Assembly (NCBI GenBank): GCA_947491945.1
Contig: CANLLN010000002.1
Span: 124,001-188,000 of the forward strand
Origin: an uncultured Carboxylicivirga sp.
Lineage (GTDB): Bacteria; Bacteroidota; Bacteroidia; Bacteroidales; Marinilabiliaceae
Length of the DNA: 64,000 nucleotides
Direction: 5' to 3'
Under the pieces are notes generated by a model. That model did no database searches. It was not told the origin of the DNA and saw only the letters and a list, made by a program, of their open reading frames with translations. Positions 25,042 through 33,878 of this stretch are shown piece after piece. Positions within the stretch are counted from its first letter, which is position 1; each line of letters opens with the position of its first letter. Both the position numbers and the translations under genes were made by a program.

Positions 25042-26811
25042 ATGAATCGAAAATCGCTCTTCCGACAGTTTTTAGTTTGGCGCCTGCGCCATGTCAGCAA
25101 CCGTCAGTTTATGATGATACTAAGTATTTTAGTAGGCATCGGCGCGGGCTTGGCGGCAGTTATCATCAAAAATTCGGTTCATTTCATCAGCGAGCTGGTT
25201 CATCAGTTTACCTTAAACAGTAAGGGTTATTTTTACCTAATTACCCCATCCATCGGCATTATGCTTTCCGTATTATTTATTAAATATGTGATTAAGCGAC
25301 CGGTACGCCATGGTATTCCCAATGTACTTTACGCCATCTCCAAGAATCAGGGGCAGATGAACCCTCACAATATGTTCTCATCGATCATCACCAGTGCCCT
25401 GACGGTCGGTTTTGGTGGCAGTGTGGGTTTGGAGGGTCCTACGGTATCCACCGGAGCAGCCATCGGAAGTAATGTAGGGCAGTTATTCCGACTTAACTAC
25501 CGGCAAATAAAGCTACTGCTGGGCTGTGCCTGCGCCGGTGCCATGGCAGCCATTTTTAAAGCTCCCATTGCTGCCATCGTATTTGCCCTGGAAGTCATTA
25601 TGCTGGATCTGACGCTGGCCTCGCTGGTACCCATTCTCATGGCTTCCATATCGGCGGTTGTCACCTCCTACCTATTTATGGGGCAGGAAGTGGTATACCC
25701 TTTCGATGTGACCCAGACCTATGAGCTGCAGGATCTTACCTATTATGTATTACTGGGTATTATTGCGGGTTTTGTTGCCACGTATTTCACACGTGTATAC
25801 ATACTCATCGAACAATGGTTTGAGAAATTCACAAAGAGCCGGGTGAAGCTGCTGGTGGGCGGTCTGCTCCTGGGGATCATACTCTTCTTCTTCCCTTCCT
25901 TGTATGGCGAGGGATACGACTATATTAACCAGGCACTGGCAGGTAATGCAAGCCATGTTTTTGATGGATCATTATTGGCACCCTTAACCGATAACTATGT
26001 GGCCATGATATCCATCCTTAGCGTCATCATCTTGCTGAAGGTAGTAGCCGCCTCACTCACCTTTGGCAGCGGTGGTGTAGGCGGTATCTTTGCTCCCACA
26101 CTCTTTATGGGTGCCAATACGGGCTTACTCTTTGCCTCCATCATCAATAAACTAGGTATCCATCAGCTACACACGCCTAACTTTGCTCTTATTGGCATGG
26201 CCGGACTTATTGCCGGAGTATTACAAGCACCCTTAACGGGTATTTTCCTCATTGCCGATCTGTCGGGAGGATATGAAATGTTTCTGCCCCTCATGATTAC
26301 GGCCACAGCCTCTTTTGCCACTACCAAAACCTTCGAGAAACACTCGGTATACACCCATCAGCTGGCCAGGCGTCGCGAGTTGATAACCCACGATAAGGAT
26401 CATGCTGTGCTAACAATGATGGAGGTAAAAAACCTGATAGAAACAGACTTTGCTATGATTAAGCCGGATGCCACCCTGGGGGATCTGGTGAAGGTCATTT
26501 CAGAGGCACACCGTAACCTCTTTCCGGTGGTGGATGGTGAGGGACAATTACATGGCATGATAAAGATGGATGACATTCGAAAAATCATCTTTAAGCCTGA
26601 GCTTTACAAAACTACCCTGGTAAAGGATCTGATGTATATGCCTGAATACTACATTAGTCCCGATGACACCATGGAAGATCTGGTGGAGATGTTCCGCAAA
26701 TCGAGCCGTTTTAATATTGCGGTGATCGACAAGGGCAAATACCTCGGCTTTATTTCACGTGCCAATGCATTTACCGCTTATCGTAATCAGTTGAAGATGT
26801 TCTCAGCCTAA
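25042..26811 (+). CDS. CLC-type chloride transporter with C-terminal CBS pair (paralogue 1)
   Basis: The 589-residue protein has a CLC membrane core (about residues 30-430) with RHGIPN in place of the first anion motif, GLEGPTVSTG containing the gating Glu, and GGVGGIFAPTLFMG. A cytoplasmic CBS pair follows (about 450-585, FPVVDGEGQLHGMI and FNIAVIDKGKYLGFISR). The retained gating Glu fits a channel or H+/Cl- antiporter. A TTG seven codons upstream is open, but ATG 25042 gives the normal basic start. A close relative of the same layout lies at 29001-30779. Confidence 0.93.
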   Translation: MNRKSLFRQFLVWRLRHVSNRQFMMILSILVGIGAGLAAVIIKNSVHFISELVHQFTLNSKGYFYLITPSIGIMLSVLFIKYVIKRPVRHGIPNVLYAISKNQGQMNPHNMFSSIITSALTVGFGGSVGLEGPTVSTGAAIGSNVGQLFRLNYRQIKLLLGCACAGAMAAIFKAPIAAIVFALEVIMLDLTLASLVPILMASISAVVTSYLFMGQEVVYPFDVTQTYELQDLTYYVLLGIIAGFVATYFTRVYILIEQWFEKFTKSRVKLLVGGLLLGIILFFFPSLYGEGYDYINQALAGNASHVFDGSLLAPLTDNYVAMISILSVIILLKVVAASLTFGSGGVGGIFAPTLFMGANTGLLFASIINKLGIHQLHTPNFALIGMAGLIAGVLQAPLTGIFLIADLSGGYEMFLPLMITATASFATTKTFEKHSVYTHQLARRRELITHDKDHAVLTMMEVKNLIETDFAMIKPDATLGDLVKVISEAHRNLFPVVDGEGQLHGMIKMDDIRKIIFKPELYKTTLVKDLMYMPEYYISPDDTMEDLVEMFRKSSRFNIAVIDKGKYLGFISRANAFTAYRNQLKMFSA

Positions 26812-26845
26812 GCTAAACAAAAGAGAGAAGCCTATTAACACATGA

Positions 26846-27895
26846 CTATTCGCCATCAGCCTCACTTGCCTGACGGCGGCGTTCCTGTTCCTTCAGAAAA
26901 TCGTTGAGTATCTGCTCCACTTCATCAAAACCGTTGGTCTCCATTAGCTGAGCACGCAACTGTACCGCTCCAGGAAAACTATTGGTGTAGATTTTGAAGA
27001 AACGCTTGAGAATGGCCCAGGGCTTTTGTCCTTCCCATGTTTGCGCATAAAGACCGGCGTGCAGACGCAAGGCTGCGATGCGCTCTTCCATCTTTGGCAT
27101 ATAATCCGGATTATAAAACCAAGGATTATGAAAAATACCGCGACCCACCATCACACCATCCACTCCATAATCCTGCACTTTCTCCTCCGACTGAGCAATT
27201 GACATCACGTCGCCGTTACCCAGTAATTTTATGGACGGATTAATTTGATTACGTAGCTGAACGGCTTTACCAATCTCATTCCAATCGGCCTCTCCCTCCG
27301 ACATCATCTTCTGGATACGACCATGCACAATCAACGCGTCGGCTTCGGAATGCAACAGCGTACTAATCCACGGCTCTGTCACCACTGACTTAAAACCTAC
27401 ACGTGTTTTCACACTCAGCGGTAAATCGCTGGCTTCATGCACCGCCGTAATAATTTCACGCGCCAGCTCAGGGGTATTTATCAAGGCCGAGCAGGCGCCC
27501 TTCTTAATAATGTTTTTCATGGGGCAGCCCATATTCACATCAATACCATCAAATTCGGTTTCTTCAGAAATGTATTTGGCAGTCTTATAAAATTTCTCAG
27601 GATCAGTACCCCAAATCTGGGCCACCAGTTTAACCCCTGTTTTGCGTGCCAGCGCTAACTCACTATCGTTAATATTAAAACGATGCACCACTTTATCTTT
27701 CCCCACCGGATGACAAAACCCATCGGTAGATAAGAACTCACTAAACAACAAATTTAAGTGTCCTGGTTGGGCCAGGCGCATCACCACCTCGCGGAAAACA
27801 GTATCGGTTACGTCTTCCATGGGTGCCAATGCCCAGAATGGCTTTTCTTGTGTTTTCCAGTAATTTTCTTTGTTGGTTATTACCTTATCCCCCAT
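26846..27895 (-). CDS. dus: tRNA-dihydrouridine synthase
   Basis: The 349-residue FMN enzyme starts its barrel with FWALAPMEDVTDTVFRE and carries VDVNMGC-like DVNMGCPMKNI, with the catalytic Cys region, followed by KTRVGF and LLGNGDV for flavin binding. It reduces uridine in the tRNA D-loop. Length is near the family norm. The C-terminal helical tRNA-binding part ends in a charged tail (KEQERRRQASEADGE). It is convergent with the CLC gene (34 bp), and a TATCTTTG box lies at 27973-27980. Which Dus subgroup it belongs to cannot be fixed by eye. Confidence 0.93.
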   Translation of the reverse strand: MGDKVITNKENYWKTQEKPFWALAPMEDVTDTVFREVVMRLAQPGHLNLLFSEFLSTDGFCHPVGKDKVVHRFNINDSELALARKTGVKLVAQIWGTDPEKFYKTAKYISEETEFDGIDVNMGCPMKNIIKKGACSALINTPELAREIITAVHEASDLPLSVKTRVGFKSVVTEPWISTLLHSEADALIVHGRIQKMMSEGEADWNEIGKAVQLRNQINPSIKLLGNGDVMSIAQSEEKVQDYGVDGVMVGRGIFHNPWFYNPDYMPKMEERIAALRLHAGLYAQTWEGQKPWAILKRFFKIYTNSFPGAVQLRAQLMETNGFDEVEQILNDFLKEQERRRQASEADGE

Positions 27896-27972
27896 TGTTG
27901 TAATTCTTTATTCTATAAAAAAATAACTTACTTGCGTATACCTTCCGGCCTGATTACAAGATCATAAAACCG

Positions 27973-27980
27973 CAAAGATA
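27973..27980 (-). promoter_or_regulatory. -7 box TATCTTTG for dus
   Basis: The minus strand reads TATCTTTG, a TAnnTTTG match, 78 bp before the dus start. Confidence 0.45.
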
Positions 27981-28191
27981 TTAAATTAGTGAACTCTGCC
28001 CGAAAGCAACGCCTTATCTATAGCAATATAAAAACGTAAGCTACAAACAAAACACCCGCACTTATACCCCTATTATACAAGCGAGTAAACACAAACAACT
28101 CCGTTCATGCAAACGACAGCCTACTGAGTTATTAACTTTTTTTAACAATATACAATTGCAGGTTCCTCTTGATATGCCTCCTTAAATTCTC

Positions 28192-28199
28192 TAATTTTG
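28192..28199 (+). promoter_or_regulatory. -7 box TAATTTTG for the NUMOD4 gene
   Basis: TAATTTTG matches TAnnTTTG, 70 bp before the start at 28270. Confidence 0.5.
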
Positions 28200-28269
28200 C
28201 TATTACCTATTAACAGTTAGTTAAACTCCCTAAGTAAGCTCAAATAACATCCATAACAGCATTTACGGC

Positions 28270-28869
28270 ATGCGCTTACAATCGGATGGCATCAAACCCA
28301 TGGTAATGGAAGCAAAAATAAAGGAACGCAAGCTACGAAAGATCGATGATGAACAGTGGAAAGAGCTAACATTCACCGATAAGAAATACGAAATAAGCAA
28401 CTATGGTCGCATCAAAAGTTATTGCTACGATAAGGAGAATGGTCGTATCGTAAAGCTGGGTAATATTAAAGGATTCTTTAACGTGAGTCTGCGCGTTAAC
28501 GGCCAGAAAAAATCTTTTTTAGTACACAAACTAACCGCTGAGTATTTTGTTGATAAAACCGCAGATGATCAGGATGTGGTTATTCACCTGGATTGGAACA
28601 AGCAAAACAACTACTACACCAACCTGCAGTGGGTAACCAAGGCCGAGAGCTACAAGCGCATGCACAAGGTATTGCAGGAGGCACGCCGAAAAGCCGGCAA
28701 AGTGGTTACCAGTTCCAAGCTGAACGCCAATGATGTGGCGGCCATTAAAGGGATGCTCGAAAAGGGAGTGAAACAAAACCTTATTGCCAAAATGTTTTGT
28801 GTGAGCGAGATGCAGATAAGCCGCATTGCCCGTAAGGAAAACTGGCCCGAAGTAGAGCCACGCTTATAA
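28270..28869 (+). CDS. NUMOD4/HNH-type protein with C-terminal helix-turn-helix
   Basis: The 199-residue protein has an N-terminal NUMOD4-like part (WKELTFTDKKYEISNYGRIKSY), a beta-beta-alpha HNH_3-like part (VHKLTAEYF, then VIHLDWNKQNNYYTNLQWVT, keeping the His and the spaced Asn residues), and a C-terminal helix-turn-helix (KQNLIAKMFCVSEMQISRIARKENW). These modules are typical of homing endonucleases, but there is no intron, intein or phage context. The stable place between core genes hints at a domesticated DNA-binding role. Later Met codons (28300, 28306) are possible starts. Confidence 0.75.
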   Translation: MRLQSDGIKPMVMEAKIKERKLRKIDDEQWKELTFTDKKYEISNYGRIKSYCYDKENGRIVKLGNIKGFFNVSLRVNGQKKSFLVHKLTAEYFVDKTADDQDVVIHLDWNKQNNYYTNLQWVTKAESYKRMHKVLQEARRKAGKVVTSSKLNANDVAAIKGMLEKGVKQNLIAKMFCVSEMQISRIARKENWPEVEPRL

Positions 28870-28984
28870 AAGGAGAGATTTTATTTTAATTAACATAGAA
28901 ATAATCTTTATAGCACAAATCTCTTCCCTCGTCTTAAGATTCGTTAAAAACAAGTGCCTACCGGTAATCCTCCTTTATTTGTAT

Positions 28985-28992
28985 TACTTTTG
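28985..28992 (+). promoter_or_regulatory. -7 box TACTTTTG close to the second CLC start
   Basis: TACTTTTG lies only 8 bp before ATG 29001. If active, transcription would start at or within a few bases of the start codon, giving a leaderless or nearly leaderless message. Confidence 0.45.
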
Positions 28993-29000
28993 TTTTCGCT

Positions 29001-30779
29001 ATGAACAATTTCAATCGGATAATCGGAAAACTTCTTATTTGGCGTGTAAAATATATTAGCCAAAAACATTTTATTCTTTTGCTTAGCCTCATGGTAGGTG
29101 TCTTCAGTGGTCTTGCGGCCGTCATTCTCAAGAATACCATTCACTTAACCCACCATTGGCTCACTGAAAACTTCTCGCTGGAAAATACCAATTATCTTTA
29201 TCTGGCCTACCCCATGATTGGTATCCTGATAACCGTAGTAATCATACGCTTTTTCATTAAGGACAGTCTGGGTCATGGAGTGAGCAAAATATTATATGCC
29301 ATCTCCAAACGGGGCGGTCATATTAAATCACATAATAATTATTCTTCGATACTTACCAGCACTTTCACCATAGGCTTTGGTGGCTCGGTAGGTGCTGAGG
29401 CTCCCATCGTGCTCACAGGTGCTTCCATCGGGTCATCATTAGGGCGCCTATTTCGCATGAATACCAAAATCATTATTTTACTGATGGGCTGTGGCGCGGC
29501 AGGTGCCATCGCCGGAATTTTTAAAGCACCCATCGCTGGCCTGGTATTCACACTGGAAGTATTGATGCTGGACCTTACCATGGCTTCGCTTATTCCACTG
29601 CTTATATCGGCCATCACAGCCTCCACCATTGCCTACTTTTTCCTGGGCAAGGGAGCTGAGTTTGCCTTCACCCTTGAAGCCCCCTTCCTACTCAATAATA
29701 TTCCCTACTACCTTCTCCTGGGTATTATTGCCGGTTTTATTTCGCTTTACTTTACACGGGGCGTTATGAATATCGAAAATCAATTTGGAAAACTAAAAAA
29801 TCCCTACGCTAAATGGATCGTTGGCGGCCTGTCGCTGAGTCTGCTCATCTTCCTGTTTCCACCCCTTTATGGCGAAGGTTATCAGACCATTATAGACCTG
29901 TTGAATGGCAATAGCCAGGCCGTAATGGGCGAGAGCTTCTTCTATGGCTGGCACGAGAATGCCTGGGCGCTCATCACTTTTTTGGTACTACTCATTGTGT
30001 TTAAAGTATTTGCCACGGCAGCCACAACCGGTAGCGGCGGTATTGGCGGCATTTTTGCTCCTACCCTGTTTATGGGCGGAGTAACAGGCTACGTCTTTGC
30101 CAAAATAATTAACACATTAGGCATTACCGATCTGCCCTCATCGCATTTTTCACTGGTGGGCATGGCCGGCATGATGGCCGGTGTGATGCATGCACCTCTC
30201 ACCGCCATTTTCCTCATTGCAGAAATCACCAATGGCTACGGCCTGTTTATTCCACTGATGATTACGGCAACGATTGCCTATTTAACCATTAAATATTTCG
30301 AATCTCACTCGCTCTACACCAAGCGACTGGCCCAAAAGGGAGAACTGATTACCCACCACAAGGACAAGGCCGTGCTAACGCTTATGCGTCTTGAAAAAGT
30401 GCTTGAGACTGATTTTAAATGCATTTATCCGGAGATGACCCTAGGAGAACTGGTAAAAACAATATCCACCTCCAAGCGTAATATTTTTCCGGTTATCAAT
30501 CATCGCAACGAATTGCGCGGCATTGTTTTACTGGATGATATCCGGGAAATCATGTTTAACCACGAGCTCTATCAGGAGACGCGTGTGGAGGAGCTGATGT
30601 CGATACCGCCGGCCATGATTGAGATCAATGAAAATATGGATCAGGTGATGCGTAAATTTGAGGAAACAAGCGCTTGGAACCTGCCGGTGGTTGAAGATGG
30701 CAAATACCTGGGTTTTGTGTCTAAATCAAAAATATTCTCCGTCTATCGCAGGGTATTGATTCACTATTCGGACGACTAA
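29001..30779 (+). CDS. CLC-type chloride transporter with C-terminal CBS pair (paralogue 2)
   Basis: The 592-residue protein is co-linear with the protein at 25042-26811. It has the CLC core with GHGVSKILYAIS, then GAEAPIVLTGASIG (the gating Glu kept, but the Gly after it changed to Ala), GGIGGIFAPTLFMGG, and two CBS segments (about 450-588, FPVINHRNELRGIV and WNLPVVEDGKYLGFVSK). Substitution in the EGP motif may alter gating or selectivity compared with paralogue 1. It is separated from it by dus and the NUMOD4 gene, so it is a dispersed, not tandem, duplication. Confidence 0.93.
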   Translation: MNNFNRIIGKLLIWRVKYISQKHFILLLSLMVGVFSGLAAVILKNTIHLTHHWLTENFSLENTNYLYLAYPMIGILITVVIIRFFIKDSLGHGVSKILYAISKRGGHIKSHNNYSSILTSTFTIGFGGSVGAEAPIVLTGASIGSSLGRLFRMNTKIIILLMGCGAAGAIAGIFKAPIAGLVFTLEVLMLDLTMASLIPLLISAITASTIAYFFLGKGAEFAFTLEAPFLLNNIPYYLLLGIIAGFISLYFTRGVMNIENQFGKLKNPYAKWIVGGLSLSLLIFLFPPLYGEGYQTIIDLLNGNSQAVMGESFFYGWHENAWALITFLVLLIVFKVFATAATTGSGGIGGIFAPTLFMGGVTGYVFAKIINTLGITDLPSSHFSLVGMAGMMAGVMHAPLTAIFLIAEITNGYGLFIPLMITATIAYLTIKYFESHSLYTKRLAQKGELITHHKDKAVLTLMRLEKVLETDFKCIYPEMTLGELVKTISTSKRNIFPVINHRNELRGIVLLDDIREIMFNHELYQETRVEELMSIPPAMIEINENMDQVMRKFEETSAWNLPVVEDGKYLGFVSKSKIFSVYRRVLIHYSDD

Positions 30780-30873
30780 ACAGAACATGAATAATATCAA
30801 ATCTGCCTTATGTCATTTTTGCATCTCCTGAAAAGTTATAAACTGCATTGTTTTTTTTATCGGGCAGTTCACT

Positions 30874-30881
30874 TAAATTTG
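30874..30881 (+). promoter_or_regulatory. -7 box TAAATTTG for glyA
   Basis: TAAATTTG matches TAnnTTTG and would start transcription near 30888, about 170 nt before the glyA start. Confidence 0.55.
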
Positions 30882-30887
30882 TGAACC

Positions 30888-31058
30888 CTGACAGAAAAAC
30901 AAGCTATTGCATCGCTTGGTGCAACAAAGCCGGCAGACTCGTAACGGCGGGCATGCTTATTGAAAATGCATTTAATAAATATTCATAATTAGTCGGCGCC
31001 AGATATACCTGACTAACAAAAGACTCTGACGCCTCCGAACGAATCAAATATCTATAAA
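30888..31058 (+). promoter_or_regulatory. Long structured 5' leader of glyA
   Basis: The leader can form a seven-base-pair hairpin (30907-30913 with 30918-30924, GCTT loop), a GCCG/CGGC hairpin (30929-30948), a closing AAGC/GCTT pair around both (30901-30904 with 30955-30958), and a nine-base stem GGCGCCAGA/TCTGACGCC with one mismatch (30995-31003 with 31025-31033) ending 25 nt before the start codon. I recognise no known riboswitch consensus. A cis-acting RNA is inferred only from length and pairing. Confidence 0.4.
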
Positions 31059-32339
31059 ATGAAAAGAGATACAGTAATTTTCGACCTCATTGAGAAGGAA
31101 TACGCTCGTCAGAAAGAGGGTATTGAGCTCATTGCTTCAGAAAACTTTGTTAGCGAGCAGGTAATGGAAGCCCAAGGCTCCTGCTTGACCAATAAATATG
31201 CCGAAGGGTATCCGGGCAAGCGCTACTACGGTGGTTGTCAGGTGGTAGACCAGACTGAGCAGCTGGCCATCGACCGTGCGTGCGAACTATTTGGTGCCAA
31301 GTATGCCAATGTACAGCCCCACTCAGGTGCTCAGGCCAACGCTGCCGTATTCTTCGCTGTTCTTAAGCCGGGCGATACTTTTATGGGGCTCGATCTGGCT
31401 CATGGTGGTCACTTAACACACGGTTCGCCGGTTAACTTCTCGGGTGTTACTTACAACCCGGTTTGTTATCATGTGAAAGAAGATACCGGCCTGGTAGATT
31501 ACGACGAGATGGAAGCCATTGCCCGTGAGCACAAGCCTAAAATGATTATTGCCGGTGCATCGGCTTACTCGCGCGAGTGGGATTATGCCCGCATGCGCCG
31601 CCTGGCTGATGAGGTTGGTGCCTTGCTGCTTTGCGACATGGCTCACCCCGCCGGTTTAATTGCCAAAGGTCGCTTAAACAATCCAATTGAGCACTGCCAC
31701 ATCGTAACTACTACTACGCATAAAACATTGCGCGGACCCCGCGGTGGTATGATTCTGATGGGTAAAGATTACGAAAACCCATTTGGTTACAAAACACCAA
31801 AAGGTGAAACCAAGATGATGAGTGCCGTACTGGATTTTGCCGTATTCCCAGGCCAGCAAGGCGGACCACTGGAGCACGTAATTGCCGCTAAGGCTGTGGC
31901 TTTTGGCGAGGCCCTTTCGGATGATTTTGCCGTGTATGTTGACCAGGTACGTTCAAACGCTCAGGCCATGGCCGATGAGTTTGTGAAGCTGGGCTATAAA
32001 ATCATCTCTGGCGGAACCGACAACCACTTAATGCTGATTGACCTGCGTACTAAATTCCCTGATATATCGGGTAAGAAAGTAGAAAACACCTTAGTGAAAG
32101 CCGATATTACCATTAACAAAAACATGGTGCCTTTTGATACCCGTTCGCCATTCTCAACCTCTGGTTTCCGTGTAGGTACGTCTGCAGTTACATCACGTGG
32201 TTTGAAGGAGGATGATATGCGCACCATCGTTGGTTTGATTGATGAAGTAATTTCGAACATCGACAACGAAACGGCCATTGCCGAAACACGCAAAAAAGTA
32301 AATGCACTGATGGCTGACAAGCCAATGTTTGCATGGTAA
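31059..32339 (+). CDS. glyA: Serine hydroxymethyltransferase
   Basis: The 426-residue PLP enzyme matches SHMT throughout: [15 protein letters not shown] near the start, [10 protein letters not shown], and the PLP-lysine segment [15 protein letters not shown] near residue 225. It converts serine and tetrahydrofolate into glycine and 5,10-methylene-tetrahydrofolate in the cytoplasm, the main source of one-carbon units. Length is standard. The gene is preceded by an unusual leader of about 170 nt and followed by a strong terminator, so it is transcribed alone. Codon use is of the highly expressed kind. Confidence 0.98.
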   Translation: MKRDTVIFDLIEKEYARQKEGIELIASENFVSEQVMEAQGSCLTNKYAEGYPGKRYYGGCQVVDQTEQLAIDRACELFGAKYANVQPHSGAQANAAVFFAVLKPGDTFMGLDLAHGGHLTHGSPVNFSGVTYNPVCYHVKEDTGLVDYDEMEAIAREHKPKMIIAGASAYSREWDYARMRRLADEVGALLLCDMAHPAGLIAKGRLNNPIEHCHIVTTTTHKTLRGPRGGMILMGKDYENPFGYKTPKGETKMMSAVLDFAVFPGQQGGPLEHVIAAKAVAFGEALSDDFAVYVDQVRSNAQAMADEFVKLGYKIISGGTDNHLMLIDLRTKFPDISGKKVENTLVKADITINKNMVPFDTRSPFSTSGFRVGTSAVTSRGLKEDDMRTIVGLIDEVISNIDNETAIAETRKKVNALMADKPMFAW

Positions 32340-32400
32340 GTTAAAGCTACCAGCTGTTAGATCGCTTCGCTTTTAGCTGCCAGCGATTTACGTGACGCTT
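32340..32400. repeat. AGC-type degenerate words after glyA
   Basis: AGCTACCAGCTGTTAG, then TTTTAGCTGCCAGC: the same sort of imperfect words as in the etf operon spacers, placed between the glyA stop and its terminator. Confidence 0.4.
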
Positions 32401-32407
32401 AAAATAC

Positions 32408-32441
32408 AGAGCCGCCTCCCAAATAGAAGGCGGCTCTTTTA
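32408..32441 (+). terminator. Intrinsic terminator of glyA
   Basis: A ten-base GC-rich stem AGAGCCGCCT/AGGCGGCTCT (32408-32417, 32428-32437) is followed by TTTTATTT. Confidence 0.92.
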
Positions 32442-32454
32442 TTTACAGGGATAC

Positions 32455-32488
32455 GATCTTTATGTGCATCTGAACGAACATAAAGATC
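32455..32488. repeat. Palindromic hairpin between glyA and tonB genes
   Basis: GATCTTTATGT (32455-32465) is perfectly inverted at 32478-32488 around a 12-base loop. It lacks a T-run. Its ATCTTTAT core matches the hairpin at 10441-10485. It may be the transcript end of the tonB gene on the minus strand or an extragenic palindrome. Confidence 0.65.
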
Positions 32489-32503
32489 ACATCCTTATTA
32501 TCC

Positions 32504-33481
32504 CTAATCCAACTGAAAATGATAGGTGATGGTACCTTGCGCGTAGGCATTGGCCGATTTATCGGCATTAAACTTAGCCCGCATGGCGGCCGCCTTTGCA
32601 TTATCCACCAATTCGCGATCCTGTGTGTTTGACCCTTTCATCTCAAAGCGGGCCGATGTAACATTACCATTGCTATCTACAGTAATCTTAATCACCACAA
32701 TACCTTCTTTGTTAGAGTTATGCTGAGGTAAAGGCAAACTACCCACCAAGGAACGTCCCTTCAGATCGAAACCGTTGCCCGAATTACCCAAGCCTGAGCC
32801 GCTCCGATTTTTTGAGTTAGGATCGCCGGTTATATAGCCCTGATTACCGCTTCCGCCGGTATCGCCTTCCGAAGTACTCTCACCACTACCCTTTCCACTG
32901 AACGCGCCGGATACCCGGTTCCGCGCTTCGGCAGCCTGACGCGCTTGCTCCTCCTTACGCTTACGCTCCGCTTCTTCGCGAGCGCGCTGCTCGGCTAATT
33001 CCTTTTGGCGCTGAGCTTCCTTTTCGGCCTCTATCTGTCGCAGACGCTCTAATTCCTTTTGACGCTCCTGCTCCTTCTCCCGCTCGAGGCGTTCTTGTTC
33101 CTCACGTTTTTTGCGTTCTTCTTCCAGCCGCTCCTTTTCTTCTTTCTCCTTCTTTTTCTGCTCTGCTGATTTAATCTCCGGCGCCTCATCAAAATCCTGC
33201 GTCTTTAACTCCTCTTCCGGTTCCGGATCGGCAGTAGCCGGGGGTGGTAAAGTCTCCGCTTTGGGTGGTGGAGGCGGTGTTTTCTCCTGCTCCACTACCG
33301 GCGCCTGCGATTCTTTAGGCTCCACCTCGCCCTGGCCCAGCACCGTATCGCCAAAATTCACCAGGATGCCTTCCTCTTCCTGCGGTAACGTAGATAAGCC
33401 AAAGAAAATCAATATCAAAAGCATCCCTACATGAAAAACAGTAGTACCGATTATGCCGTATTTTTTATCCTTATCGTCCAT
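32504..33481 (-). CDS. tonB: TonB-family energy transducer
   Basis: The 325-residue protein has one N-terminal membrane helix (about residues 9-28), a Pro/Glu-rich stretch (KTPPPPPKAE), a very long charged Glu/Lys/Arg helix (about 95-185) that could span the periplasm, a Gly/Ser-rich linker, and a C-terminal TonB-like domain (about 250-325, EGIVVIKITVDSNGNVTSARF). It transmits the proton motive force from ExbBD to outer-membrane receptors or, in a TolA-like role, supports envelope integrity. The long charged helix is more TolA-like than TonB-like. It is last in the ExbB-ExbD-ExbD-TonB operon. Confidence 0.88.
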   Translation of the reverse strand: MDDKDKKYGIIGTTVFHVGMLLILIFFGLSTLPQEEEGILVNFGDTVLGQGEVEPKESQAPVVEQEKTPPPPPKAETLPPPATADPEPEEELKTQDFDEAPEIKSAEQKKKEKEEKERLEEERKKREEQERLEREKEQERQKELERLRQIEAEKEAQRQKELAEQRAREEAERKRKEEQARQAAEARNRVSGAFSGKGSGESTSEGDTGGSGNQGYITGDPNSKNRSGSGLGNSGNGFDLKGRSLVGSLPLPQHNSNKEGIVVIKITVDSNGNVTSARFEMKGSNTQDRELVDNAKAAAMRAKFNADKSANAYAQGTITYHFQLD

Positions 33482-33482
33482 A

Positions 33483-33878
33483 TTATTTACCTTGGGTAGC
33501 CAGTATCAATTTATATTTGTTACGAATGGCAATGTCGCGTATTTTACCCACCACCGAAAAAGGCACTGACTCATCAACATGCAGCGCGATATAGGTATCG
33601 GGAGCAGCTTCGATAATAGCTTTTAAGCGTCGCTCAATCTTCCAGAAGGGCAATTGCTCTCCTTCCACAAAATAACGCAAATCAGCCGTTACCGATATGG
33701 TCGTATTGGGTTTGGCCGACACTTGATGATCGCTCTTGGGCAGTATCATATCGCGTACGGCCGGCGGCGTAACCAAGGTAGAGGTAATCATAAAAAATAT
33801 AAGCAGCAGAAACACGATGTCTGTCATAGACGACATGCTGAAACCGGCCTCTACCTTATTTCGTTTTTTTAATCCCAT
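33483..33878 (-). CDS. exbD: ExbD/TolR-type biopolymer transport protein (second copy)
   Basis: The 131-residue protein has a single N-terminal membrane helix (about 17-37) containing the proton-coupling Asp in SMTDIVFLLLIFFMI, then a periplasmic ExbD domain. It sits with ExbB in the inner membrane and turns proton flow into movement of TonB. The stop is 1 bp before the tonB start, and its start overlaps the preceding exbD stop by one base, which indicates tight coupling. Confidence 0.93.
   Translation of the reverse strand: MGLKKRNKVEAGFSMSSMTDIVFLLLIFFMITSTLVTPPAVRDMILPKSDHQVSAKPNTTISVTADLRYFVEGEQLPFWKIERRLKAIIEAAPDTYIALHVDESVPFSVVGKIRDIAIRNKYKLILATQGK

Larger units (their letters stand above)
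27896..28269. other. 374-bp spacer between the divergent dus and NUMOD4 genes
   Basis: It holds the probable dus promoter (TATCTTTG, minus strand, 27973-27980) and the NUMOD4-gene promoter (TAATTTTG, 28192-28199). The middle is AT-rich with no open frame or RNA gene that I can support. Confidence 0.5.

Noticed and set aside
30888-31058. Known glycine, SAM or tetrahydrofolate riboswitch ahead of glyA
   Set aside because: The leader is structured, but none of the consensus cores that I know could be recognised by eye.
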